Shown piece after piece: positions 10,190 through 21,919 of a DNA stretch of 64,000 nt (its first letter is position 1; every line of letters starts with the position of its first letter). Source of the stretch: Prosopocoilus inquinatus (Eukaryota; Arthropoda; Insecta; Coleoptera; Lucanidae); NCBI GenBank assembly GCA_036172665.1, contig CM069876.1, forward strand, positions 43,431,001 through 43,495,000, in the 5' to 3' direction. The notes under the pieces are model-generated. The model saw only the letters and a list, made by a program, of their open reading frames with translations. It had not been told where the DNA came from and searched no databases. The translations under genes and the position numbers were made by a program.

Positions 10190-12435
10190 GCTGCCCTTTA
10201 AAACTACTGCCATCTCTGGGTGAATAGAGAAAGCTTCTTTAAGTCGACGTTATTAGAAAGTATACTTTTTTTAACGCTTCCTGGCGGGTCTTGACTGTGG
10301 GAAACAATTTTGAAAAAAGGAATTTTAATAAATGAACTTCTTTAAATTTGTACAGTGAAGTACAGCGCCATCTCTCGACTTATGTGGACATTTCGTTTGG
10401 TTAAAATACTCTAGAATAAAATGTTTCGTGAAACCACAGGTTTAACAAATGCCTGACATTGCTTAAACGTTAAGAGATTTGAAATTTTTCAAGGTCAACG
10501 CCATCTGTGAGTTGACAGTATAAGCTTAGTTAAGTCATAGTTTTCAGAATTAACATTTTAAATATTTTCCATGACAACCCAGAAAACTTCAGTTTTTAAA
10601 AATATAAAGCGCATTCCCGATGTATTTATTTAAGTTTACGTAGGTCAAGCGACGCAAAGTGCCATCTCTTGACCTAAGTCGAAATTTCTCGAAAATAATA
10701 TAATCTACTTTAAAAAAATCACGTTCAAAAACTTCGACATTAGTGGAAAATTTGGTTTCCTATCTTTTCTATTCAAGTAAAACGTTTCTTTTAAATTGCA
10801 CAACAAGAAGAAAGAACTTCTTTAATATATTTTCTTTGCTTTAAAAAACGACAGTGGATTTTAAAAATAAAATTCATAAGTTCATTTCAAATGTATTTAA
10901 GTTTACGTAGGTGACGTTACACAGAGCGCCATCTCTTGACTTAAGTCGAAGTCTCGTTTAACAAAATTTCTCAAAAATAGTAAAAGTCATCGTTCTTAGA
11001 AAGAATCTTTTTAATATATCTTCTTTGCCTTAGAAAAAAAAAGAAAAAAAATTGTTTAAGAACAAAAAATCCACTTCAGAGGTATTTAAATTTATGTAAC
11101 ACAGAGCGCCATCTCTTGACCTAAGTCGAAATTTCGGTTAACAAAATTTCTAAAAAATAAAATTCTCTTTAAAAAAAATTAGAAACTTCTTTGAGTCCAC
11201 GTGACGTTATCGGAAAATTAAATTTCCTGTTATTTATTTGTTTCTTTTTTCGAGTGAAATATTTTCCTTAAATTGAATAATAATTTATTTACTAAATTTT
11301 TATGATTATCTGGTTCTAAGTGGATGACATCTCTGGACGAATAGTAAAAGCTTCTGTGAGCTAAAAAATAGGAAAAAATTTTTGACGCCTAACGTTGCCT
11401 AAAAAATTAAGATGTTTGAAAAAATGTACGAAGCCAACGCCACCTGTGGATGATTAGTGAAAGGTTATTTAAGCCATCGTTCACTGAAAGAATATTTTAA
11501 ATTTATTTTCTACGCCTGAAAAAGCCAGCGATTTTGAAAGAAATAATTTTAATGAACAAGTTTAAATTTAAAGTTTACATTTGTTAAGTGGCACAGAGCG
11601 TCATCTCTTGGCACTGAAAAAAGTTGAAATCTCGCTTAAAGAAATTTTTCTAAGAAATTAAAATTCAATGCACAAAATCAATTGCGAAAGCTTCTTGGAT
11701 TCCACCATCATCACAAGATTATGTTTTCTGTTACCTTTTAGATATTAATCCCAGGAAACTTTTTTTTTATTTGTATAGAAATTCCTATTTTTATTCATGG
11801 TCGCGCCATCTCTGGGCGAACAGGAAAACCTGCTTGGAAGAACCGCAACTGGCGATTTCCGTTGTCTAAATTGAGTCCAATACCATCACAAAATTATGTC
11901 TTTTGTTATTTTTTAGATATTAATCCCAAAAACATTTTCTTAAAAATTTGCATAGAAACTCCTATTTTTATTAATGGTCACGCCATCTCTGGGAGAATAG
12001 CGAAACCTTTTTGGAAGATCCGCAATTAGAAATTACGATTGTTCAACAAAACACTTAGGAAAATCTTCTTCACAGTTGATTAAAAAATGAAGCGGTTTGA
12101 AATTTTTGTCAGCGCCATCTTTGGATGAATAGTAACAGCTTCTTTAAGTAATCGTTCATGCAAAGAATATTTTAAGAATATTTTCCACCCCTTAAAAAAA
12201 GACAGCAGTTTTTAATAAGGCAGCTTTAAATTTATTTCAGTTTGCAAGTATATAGCGCCATCTCTTGGCTTACGTCGAAGTCTCAGTGAAGTAAATTTCT
12301 CTAAAATAAAATTCGCTTAACAAAATCAATTATCACGAAAGCTTCTTTGAATTAACGTAGTTTGAAATGTTCGATTTAAAAACGATATAATAATAGGACT
12401 CAAATAAGGGCAGTTTTAAGCGCCATCTTTCGTAA
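10190..12435 (-). repeat. Irregular array of about 13-14 CTCF-like motifs (AGCGCCATCTCTTGAC)
   Basis: The motif or a close variant occurs near 10206, 10363, 10498, 10658, 10925, 11105, 11332, 11428, 11586, 11801, 11979, 12111, 12254 and 12418. Spacing is irregular (about 100-270 bp). The spacers have mostly lost similarity, although the units at 11801 and 11979 are clear 176-178 bp duplicates. On the minus strand the core is AGATGGCGC, which agrees with the core recognised by the insulator protein CTCF (AGRKGGCGC type). The same motif is arrayed in the opposite orientation at 62.0-62.8 kb. A regulatory role is inference; a decayed satellite is the simpler reading. Confidence 0.75.
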
Positions 12436-12513
12436 TATATCGCAATTATAATTTTTCAAACAAACAAACAAAACAAGAACAATGACACGTTCATTAAGCA
12501 TGGCAGAAACAAT

Positions 12514-12660
12514 TTTGTAAGACAAGCGTCTTGTCTGCTCCGCTAATCAAAGAGCAAGTGTCTTGCATAATCCGAGGCAAGCGTCATGTCTGTTTTCCTG
12601 ATTACGATCAAGCGTAATGCATAAACCGAACCCAGACTGTTACACGTTCGGATTAGATAT
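12514..12660 (-). repeat. Inverted, diverged copy of the palindrome repeat
   Basis: Reverse-complemented, it contains GCAAGACACTTGCTCTTTGA and CAGACAAGACGCTTGTCTTA, matching the palindromic third of the 6.2-7.4 kb repeat. It also has an internal partial duplication (AAGCGTCATGTCTG, GCATAAACCGA). Confidence 0.75.
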
Positions 12661-12849
12661 TTGAGCTTCTTTTGACATTGCAAATATCTTTTTCCAGTAA
12701 CACTTTTACTTTCCTTTCAAATAAATGGTACTTTACTCTTAACCAAATTTCACGTTATCTCGATTTCCAACTACCCTGTATGTTATTTCGAAATTTTGGC
12801 GGTTGCTGGGGACTTGCTAGAAGAACAAAACGTTTGGTAATGACATTTC

Positions 12850-12985
12850 TTCTTAAAATTCGAAGTAAGGAAGTTAATAAGAGTTTAAGTTTAAGTTACA
12901 GAGCAAGACGTTTTATAAAGAATTACTTTTCTTCCTAAAATTCGAAGTAAGGAAGTTAATAAGAGCTTAAGTTTAAGTTACATCA
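12850..12985. repeat. Two-copy tandem duplication, about 81 bp
   Basis: AAATTCGAAGTAAGGAAGTT followed by AATAAGAG.TTAAGTTTAAG occurs at 12856-12900 and again at 12937-12981. The open frame that crosses it has no recognisable domain. Confidence 0.85.
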
Positions 12986-14694
12986 TAATTACGACTTCTC
13001 CATTTACGAACCTGGAGACTGCCGAGTTGACTCGTACTGATCCGTCCCATTACAAGACAAAACGAAGCATTGTTCTTTAACATAAAAAAATCGTAGTAAA
13101 TCTTTGACCTTATCGACACGTGAGAAGAAACAAAAAATACTGACGAGAAACGTCCACACCTGCCTTTGGGGGTATGTGTCGGTGCACAAACGGAACGGAC
13201 AATTCCATGTCATGCACGGGTGGATGGATTTGGTTCAGAGGATTCGGCGGCATTCAAAGATTCAAATTCGATCTATTTCGATGAGATTAACCGCCCACAC
13301 GTTAGATTCGATATACAAGAGACCCTTTAAGTATCCCTCCCCTGTGAAACTTCAATCTTTTTCTCTTTTATTGTTTCTTTTTAACGCTAGTCCGTACGTT
13401 ACGGTGTTAACTGCGTACACAGAAATAACAAATTCCCCATGGAAATTCTTGCAAGGAACTGGAAAGAATGTGCTTGTCAGAAGTAACGACGCCTAATGGT
13501 CCGACGTACACGGAAAATTTCAGAAAACGTGTAAAAATTTCGCAGGCCCCGGCATTGTAAAACCTAACGTCCGATGTAATTGTTATTCCCGGGGGGGTTA
13601 TCAGGACCTGGCAACGGTGTAAGAACAGTTGCCAGAACGACTTCTTCTTTCACGAGCCCCCATTACACATAACTTCCGCGATCATTTCGCAGTCGGAAAC
13701 GCCGGCGTGCACAGGGCGTCGTCAGTTTCTTTCGTTTCTAATTGAATTGCATCAATTGCACAAAACTTCCGTAATTTGTACACCTTTAATATTCGGCGCC
13801 TCGCGCTGCGAATAAAATTACCGATTTTATTGCGACGTTACTCCTAATGTTCAAAGATTACTGCTCAAAGCTTCCGATGTAATTGCATTTGGAACTGTTT
13901 AGAAATATGAGCTACGGAGATGTTTGCTGGAGCAGATTGCCTCGCTAAGATTGCTAAGAGATTCTAAATTGGGAAATTGTGTTTTAGTTTGCAGATGGAA
14001 AGACGTACCTAACTAATATGCGACTCGGAACATCGTCTGACTCTAATAAGACGATTTAATTTGTTACTAAGTTCTACCCTTTTTAACGTTTTTTTTATTA
14101 TTGAGTTACAAGGGAAACAAGGAAGAGAATCCAGTCGAGTTTGCAGAACCAAGGTCCGTCCTTTCAAATTGGCGGCCAACGTGGGGCTGGCTCGAGTTTG
14201 ATCAAAGACCGAGTTAACAGTTTTAAGAAAATGAAATTAAAAAAAAAAACAAATTAATCGATCTCCGGCTCAAGATCGATCACCAGGTTACGAAGTCATT
14301 TCTCGTTATGTCGAGCACTCGCTTGCAGGGCAGGACAAGGGCGAACGAAAGTAATAGTAATTTTAAGGTCTACATTACCTCGTCTGCTTGCGCCCGACTC
14401 GATCCAACGTCGCCTCCCTGGACTGTCTCCGAAGTCACAAAACACAACTGACAAACGATTATTGCCAATTTTATTAATAAATCACAAATAACAATGATAA
14501 TGAAAATAAAAGATGAAATGAAATGAATTCTAAATACTGAACACGGAATAATGAATGCTAACTGCTGACTTCCCCTTGATTTATTAAGTTCCTCCGGCGC
14601 CGGATGCCACAAAATGCGTTTTATAAAAGTTTGGGTCAACGGACGAATGTCAAAAAAAGTCAGCCAGTGAAAAAGCGAGCGCGTTAATTACTTT
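12986..14694. other. Unassigned unique sequence
   Basis: A 130-codon open frame at 13104-13496 (+) starts at TTG, and a 69-codon frame at 13004-13213 (-) overlaps it. Neither shows a domain, signal or splice context that I can support, and openness on both strands points to chance. No repeat is evident. Confidence 0.45.
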
Positions 14695-14820
14695 CGAATA
14701 AAAATAAATTTCGCCGATGCAGCTGAAGTAAGGTTTAATGACATGGATTTCCCTTATGGAATTTCCTTGCGTTTCTTAACCTAGGCCACTAGATTTGCAC
14801 AAAAGTAGCCGACGCGTCGA

Positions 14821-15416
14821 ACAGTGGTTAAAATAGGCGATTTCGAGGAAAAAATTAATAACTAACTAACGGTTACCACAGTGAATGTTGTTAATTTGAC
14901 AGTAGTATTTTATGAGTACTTTACGGAGAGCAAGGCAACAGAAAAAAATCATAAATTTCAGGGGGGTAGCTAGTGGCAGTTAATCACAAAGATTGCACCA
15001 AACAATTAAGCCGAGTTTAAATTTAAGTATTGTTTATAATGTGATATTTGACCTTGCGTAACATGAGTGTAACTCACATTCTAAGCGGCGCTTAAAGTTA
15101 AGTTCGGCTTAAGCGTTCGGTGCAACTGGCCCTAAGTGTATATTAATATCACGATTTAATCGGAGCAGGTCGGAGCTAAGGTAATATTTGTCATTGAAAA
15201 AAAGGAACCTTTTCTGACCTCGTAATAAATAAAACGTAACAAAACTAACGAATTGTTTGCCCGACAGTAAATAGTAAGGTATTTATTTTACATGCCTAAT
15301 TATTTAAGAAATGAATGCGCTTTATTTTTCCAGCAATTTATTGTGTCCTTTTGTGTTCATGTTTCAAGCGTGCGACTGTAGTAAGCTTTGGGCTTTTTTC
15401 CGCCTGTGAACCACTG
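14821..15416. mobile_element. hAT-like non-autonomous element inserted in the array
   Basis: The left boundary reads ACAGTGGTT and the right AACCACTGT, with an inner AGGCG block also inverted. CAGTGGTT is a common hAT end. The flanks are CGCGTCGA (14813-14820) and TGCGTCGG (15417-15424). The intact units of the same array have CGCGTCGG there, so each flank differs from the native 8-mer by one base, as expected of an aged 8 bp duplication. The exact end is uncertain by one base. The interior contains a second element (14984-15132). No transposase is present. Confidence 0.72.
14984..15132. mobile_element. PIF/Harbinger-like MITE nested in the hAT-like element
   Basis: The ends share GATTGCACCAA and, reverse-complemented, CAGTTGCACCGAA, followed inward by TTAAGCCGA on both sides. 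TAA lies at 14981-14983 and 15133-15135. The ends resemble those of the MITE at 9073-9300, so the two probably belong to one family, with this one shorter (149 bp) and older. Confidence 0.78.
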
Positions 15417-17420
15417 TGCGTCGGTCAATCAACGCTTGCTAAACCCGTGTCAATAACCGTACCTGCGAATTGCAACTAAACAATAAAATACGCGTGTTGA
15501 GTTTTGTGTAAAAGCCAAAAGTAAAACTAATTCAGAAAAAATATTTTTTTCAAACGTGACAATACTTTTTTAATTAAAGTAAAAGTAAACCGAAACCTCT
15601 TTACATCCGACGGGCTAATTAGTATATTGAGATAAAATTAAACTTACGTAAAAATTACCAAAGTCGAAGCGATGTTTATCCTTGAAAAAAAAGGAAGCTC
15701 CCAAGTGAAGATAAGATTATGAAAGTTTCTAATAAAATAAAATCCGCCGATGCAGCGCAAGTAAGGTTTAATGACATGGATTTCCCTTACGGAATTTCGT
15801 TACGCTTCTTAACCCAGGAGAGTAGATACGCAACGTAAGCAGACGACGCGCATGCTAAACCCGTGTCAATAACCGCACCTACGAACTGTAACTAAACAAA
15901 TAAAAAACGCGCGTTGAGTTTTGTGTAAAAACCAAAAGTAAAACTAATTTAGAAAAAATAAATTTTTCAAAGGTGATTTGTTTTTTTAATTAATGTAAAC
16001 CGAAAACTCATTACATCCGATGTGCTGGTAAGTATCTTGAGGTAAGATTAAATTTACGTAAAATGACAAAGGACGACGCGAAAAAAAAGGAAGCTCCCTA
16101 GGCTGAGATAAGGTTATGAACATTTCTAATAAAAATAAAATCCGCCGATGCAGCGCAAGTAAGATTTAATGACATGGATTTCTCTTAGGGAATTTCCTTA
16201 CGCTTCTTAACCTAGACCACTAGATTTGCAACGTAAGCAGACGACGCGTCGATTAATCCACGCATGCTAAACCCGTGTCAATAACCACACCTATAAACGG
16301 AAACTAAACGAATAAAAAACGCGCATTGAATTGTGTGTAAAAGCCGAAAGTAGAAGTCATTTAAAGAAAGTGATTTTTTCAAACGCGATTTGTTTTTTTA
16401 AATAAAGTAAACCGATGCCTCATTACATCCGATGTGCTAGTTAGTATCTTGAGGTAAGATTAAATTTACGTAAAGTGACAAAGGACGATGCGATGCTTAG
16501 ATGTTTATCCTTGAAAAAAAGGAAGCTTCCTAAGTGAAGATAAGATTATGAAACCCTTTTCATAAAAATAAAATCCGCCGATGTAGCGCAAGTAAGGTTT
16601 AATGACATGGACTTCCCTTACGGAATTTCCTAACGCTTCTTAACCTAGGCCACTAGAGTTGCAACGTATGTAGACGACGCGTCGGTCAATCCACGCATGC
16701 TAAACCCGTGTCAATAACCGCACCTGCGAACTGCAACTAAACAAATAAAATACGCGCATTGAATTGTGTGTAAAAGCCGAAGTCATTTAGAAAAAGTGAT
16801 TTTTTCAAACGTGATTTGTTTGTTTAATTAAAGTAAACCGAAGCCTCATTACATCCGATGTGCTAGTTAGTATCTTGAGGTAAAATTAAATTTACGCAAA
16901 ATGACAAAGTACGATGCGATGCTTAGATATTTATCCTTGAAAAAAAGGAAGCTTCCTAGGTGAAGATAAGATTATGAAACTTTTTCATAAAAATAAAATC
17001 CGCCGATGTAGAGCAAGTAAGGTTTAATGACATGGATTTCCCTTACGGAATTTCCTTACGCTTCTTAACCTAGGCCACTAGAGTTGCAACGTAAGTAGAC
17101 GACGCGTCGGTCAATCCACGCATGCTAAACCCGTGTCAATAACCGCACCTGCGAACTGCAACTAACTAAAGAAATAAAATATGCGCGTTGAATTGTGTGT
17201 AAAAGCCGAAAGTAGAAGTTATTTAGAAAAAGGGATTTTTTCAAAGGTTTTTTTTTTTTTTAATTAAAGTAAACCGAAGCCTCATTATATGCGATGTGCT
17301 AGCTAGTATCTTGAAGTAAGATTAAATTTACATAAAAATTACCAAAGACGACGCCACCGACGCGACGCTTAGATGTTTATCCTCGAAAAAGGAAGCTTCC
17401 TAGGTGGAGATAAGATTATG

Positions 17421-18534
17421 AAACTTCGGAATAACCCCCCGCCCCCGAAAGATTAAAAAACGCCACCAAGATTTCGCAACGGCCGGAACCCTTTGCTCTT
17501 TCACCATTCGGCGAAGGAATCTCCAATTCCTTTCTCACCCCACATCCCTCCCCACCCCCCTACTAATTGAATAAAAATATCAGTGCAAAAGGAAAGTGGG
17601 GCCCGTTTACGCGAACCGACTCGAAAAAAATTACATCCAATTTGTATACGTAACGTCATTACGCCCGGAAATATTTCGGCAACATTGTTGAAGGCGGCAC
17701 GCCGCGAGGGGCGGCGTACGGAAAACGATCTCGGCCGAGGGGGTAAACGACGTGAAACAAAAATAACGGTCTCTTCCTAAGTTCGCGCGTAAAATTTAAC
17801 TGCGGCTGCTCCGGCGGCGTTCACGTGACGAACGGCCGTCGTATTCCATTCGTTGGGTGCGGGGGTGCGGGGATGCAGGAGGGGGGCTTAATCTTTGTGA
17901 AAACATCATTTCACACGCATTCAACGGCTCTTAAAACATCCTCCCCCCCATCCCGGAGCAAAATTAGAACCGAATCAGAAATTAAGACGCACGGTATCTT
18001 CACGCGAAATTGGGACTCTCTTGGTGTGTTCCATTATTTGTGTCCGTCACTGTACAATTTGCGTAATTTGTAGCATGCTTATATATATATTTTTTTTTAT
18101 TTCGACTGTTGCTACCACAAATTTTAAATTAGTACTCCTGTTAATGCTTATTGCAGTTGTGGCGGGTCCCAAGGAGCTCGCACAGTGAAGAAGGGTGTGG
18201 TCCAAAAGAAGTTAATGGGCACCAGGGTGGATTAAAACCCAGCTGCGAATGACAATTCGCGACAGTCTTCCAGCATAAAATAATAACAAGATAGTAAAAT
18301 AAAAATTAACAATAAATTAGTTGCAAATTATTAAATTTTTTAATTTTCTGTTTTGAATTTTCTTAAATCTTTTATTTGAACAAATTAAACAATTGAATCG
18401 AAACTTGTTTCGATGAGGTTTAGGTGAGATTTTCTTCCGTTTTCAAATACACTTTTTCATTCCTATTATCTTGCCTTCTACGCTTCCTCCTTTGATTTTA
18501 CTTCTAATTTGAAAAACACCTCCATTTTTAAACA
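17421..18534. other. Unassigned, partly GC-rich sequence
   Basis: The stretch 17440-17960 is richer in G and C than its surroundings and has C runs. Two open frames (17583-17780 and 17825-18073, +) show no domain. 18150-18280 has a small hairpin (GCGAAT/ATTCGC) near 18246-18261. This could be a conserved non-coding or promoter region, but nothing in it is diagnostic. Confidence 0.35.
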
Positions 18535-20060
18535 ATAAATAAATAATTTTTGTTATTTCTCAGAAAGAAAACAAAATAAAATGAACAAGAGGCTTTTAGA
18601 GATTTAATTTCCAATAGAACGATCACATTTAACTGAATTTCCAGAATCCCTAATTCCCAAATTTTAAAATTAATTAAATAAATAAATAAATAAATAAAAC
18701 AAATGAAGAATTTGTTTCCACATGAGTCCTGCAAGGGTATCCTATTTTTCCCTTTTTTTATAAATTTTCAGAAAAAAAAAATAATTACACTTCGAAGGGG
18801 TTTGGGGTTTTATAAAGAAAGAACTTTTATTAATTTTCAGAAAGAAAATAAACAAAAGACGATCGATTTATTTTCCAACAAAACGATCACATTTAATTGC
18901 ATTTCCAGAATCTTTAATCACCAAATTTTAAATTTAATAAATAAATAAATAAAACAAATGAAGAATATGTTTCCACATGAGTCATGTGAGGTAAGGGTAT
19001 CCTATTTTTCTTTTTTTTATAAATTTTCAGAAAAAATAATAACTGCAAGACGAGGGGGTTTTATGAAGAAAGAACTCTTATTAATTCTCAGAAAAATAAA
19101 ATAAAATACACAAAAGACGATCGATTTATTTTCTAGCAAAACGATGACATTTAACTGAATTTCCAGAATCTCTAATTTCCACATTTTATTTAAAAACAAT
19201 AAATAAATAGAATAATCCTGTAAGGGTATCCTATTTTTCTCTTTTTTTATAAACTTTCAAAAAAAAAAGAACTACAAGGCAAGGGGATTTCGGGTTTTGT
19301 GAAGAAAGAACTTCTATTAATTCTCAGAAAAAAAAATAGAAAAAATAAACAAATAATTTCCAAATTTTATTTAAAATAAATGAATAAATAAAACAAATGA
19401 AAAATTTGTTTACACATGAGTCCTGTAAGGCAAGGGTATCCTATTTTGCTCTTTTTTTTATAAATTTTCAGAAAAAATAATAACTGCAAGACAAGGGGGT
19501 TTTATGAAGAAAGAATTTTTATTAATTCTCAGAAAACTAAAATAAAATAGACAAAAAACGATCGATTTATTTTCTAACAAAACGATGACATTTAACTGAA
19601 TTTCCAGAATCTCTCATTTCCACATTTTATTTACTTAAAAAAAAAATAAATAAATAAAACAAAACTCTTTTTTTTAATAAATTTTCAGAAAAAAAGAAAA
19701 TAACTACAAGACGAGGCGGTTTGGGGTTTTATGAAGGAAGAACTTTTATTAACTCTCAGGAAGAAAATAAAATAAACAATAGACGATCGATTTATTATCT
19801 AATGAAACGATCACATTTAACAGAATTTCTAGAATCTCTAATTTCCAAGTTTTATTTATTTAAAAAAAATAAAACAAATTAACAATTTTTTCTTCGTGAT
19901 TCCCGTAAGGGTTTTCTTGTTTTCTCTTTTTTTATAAATTTGCAGAAAAAAATAACTAAAAGACGAGTAATTTATTATAAAAGAAAATTATGGCGTTTAG
20001 TCGACTTTCTAGATTTTTTAAATCTTCAGATTTTATTTTAAAAAAATTAAAACAAATGAA
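18535..20060. repeat. AT-rich tandem array, about 6-7 units of 180-260 bp
   Basis: Each unit has (AAAT)n, then AAACAAATGAA, CACATGAGTCCTG, AAGGGTATCCTATTTTTC, TATAAATTTTCAGAAAAAA, AAGAAAGAACTTTTATTAA, GACGATCGATTTATT and ACATTTAACTGAATTTCCAG. Anchors of CCTATTTT-type sequence lie near 18741, 19001, 19230 and 19440, and units continue more weakly to about 20060. Unit length varies through A-run and AAAT-run changes. Frames here are not genes. Confidence 0.9.
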
Positions 20061-20222
20061 AAATGTTCGACGTGTTGGACGTGGGTCCTGCAAGGTTTTC
20101 CTTTTTTTTTCTTGTTTTTTGCCCCATAAACTTTCTTTCTAATTTCTTTTATAATTTTTCTTCTAATGTTCATTTTTAGCCTGAAAAATGATTGGATTAA
20201 AAAATAGAATTATGACATTAAC

Positions 20223-20390
<168 letters not shown>

Positions 20391-20395
20391 AAGAG

Positions 20396-21919
20396 TTATT
20401 CTGATGTTAATTAATTCAATCAAATGAATGCCTACATTCATATCTATTATTACCAAAAAAAAAAATTTAAAAAAAACGAAAACGAAATTTAACTAATTTC
20501 TTTTTAATTCAGGAATAAACTGACGTCTTGTCCGTAATAATTAAATAAATAAGTCATAAACTTTTAAATCAAGTGAAAGGTGCCTCACAATAAAATATGT
20601 AAAAAAAAACTCCATTTTTAAATATTTCTCATCCTTCACTTCCTCTTTTTAATTTTCATCAACTGTTTATTTTATTTTTAATTTGAACCGTTAATTTAAA
20701 TTTAATTTAAACCCTTCTCTGTGTTTATCAAACTTAGCCTTATTTTTTTTTGGTGTGGTTAATGAAATGCAATACTAAGTTCTCCACAGTTGTTACAAAT
20801 TGATTAATTTGTCCTTTGAAAAATAAAAGGAAACAATAAAAGTTTACCACTAATTAACAATTAACAATAATAATGGTCTCAGACATCGCAATAAGCTAGA
20901 AGTTTCAATTAGTATTTACGAACATCAACTGATTGATTTCTCACATATTCAATTGCGTCTTCTATAGGTAAAGATGTTTTCGGGCTCGTTATTAGGTACG
21001 AGGCATGTAGGTCGAGGTCAAGGGCGGTTAGCCTCTATGCGCAGACGAGTCCAGGTTTCAAACTTGTGAGTCACGGAACGCCAAAAATCATTAGGAAATG
21101 ATTGCGTGTAGAACGTCAAAACTAATCGGGGATGCCAACGTAATCTCCGAGAATGTTGAACTCACACAACGTAGCCAACTTCTCTATTCAAGGATTTTGA
21201 ACCGTAACACTTGGTGTACTCGGGTTACCGAAGGTACATTGATGTTCACTTCCAACTGAAACTTGAATTTTCATTGGTTTAAAATAGAAATAGTTCTGAA
21301 CGATTTGAGCGAAGACTACCGCCTTCGGGTAGGTACAAACCCCAATAAAAAAAAGAGGAACAAATTCGTCCCGACGCGACGCGCAAACTATTCAAATTTA
21401 TTTATTTATGACGGACCGGCTCGCGTTTCGAACGCGAATCCGAAAATCTGAGCCCGACGCTAAACTTTATTTATGAATGCGGCGTCCTTGTTCGGGCGGG
21501 CGGGCGGGCGGGCGTCCGTCGCCGCCGTCGCATGAAACCGGCTTTTCAGTTTTCGAGCAGGAAGTAATTTACTGTCACTCGCTTGACATATAAAGTACGA
21601 CTCTTACAGGCTGTCGTATGACAGGAAAGTTGCAATTCACAATTATTATTGTCAACGGGCCACCAACGTTTTACGGCTTGAGATTTCCCCCGGGAAAATA
21701 AACTCCGGAGTTCTTTCCGGACAGCGGCGGCGGTTCTAATGCGTCGTTTTTCCGTTTCGATTGGGAAAGTTTAATTTGAAACGACGCAATTAGTGGAATT
21801 CTTCAAAATATTTGAAAAAGAAAACACAATTAAGTTGTCTTCAAGAGATCATGGCATTTCTTCATTTTGTAAGCTAAAAGGCGACCAATTTTAATTTCTT
21901 GTGATCCTAGTTTTGTTCT
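20396..21919. other. Unassigned sequence with a possible conserved non-coding block
   Basis: 20460-20900 is very AT-rich. 21370-21560 combines TTTATTTATGA-type homeodomain-like sites with a GC-rich (GGGC)n run (21495-21514) and unusual CpG richness. This looks like a cis-regulatory or conserved non-coding element, but that is impression only. Confidence 0.35.

Larger units (their letters stand above)
14695..17420. repeat. Tandem array, 5 units of about 400-430 bp, first unit interrupted
   Basis: Units start at CCGCCGATG.AG.GCAAGTA near 14711, 15744, 16142, 16575 and 17000. Constant blocks are GTTTAATGACATGGATTTCC, CTTCTTAACC.AGGCCACTA, GCATGCTAAACCCGTGTC, ATTACATCCGATGTGCTAG and TATCCTTGAAAAAAAGGAAG. 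The first unit is split by about 600 bp of inserted DNA (14821-15416); the other four are uninterrupted. Identity between units is high, so the array is fairly young or has been homogenised. Confidence 0.93.

Noticed and set aside
13004..13496. 130-codon plus frame and 69-codon minus frame
   Set aside because: The plus frame starts at TTG, the frames overlap on opposite strands, and no conserved motif is seen.
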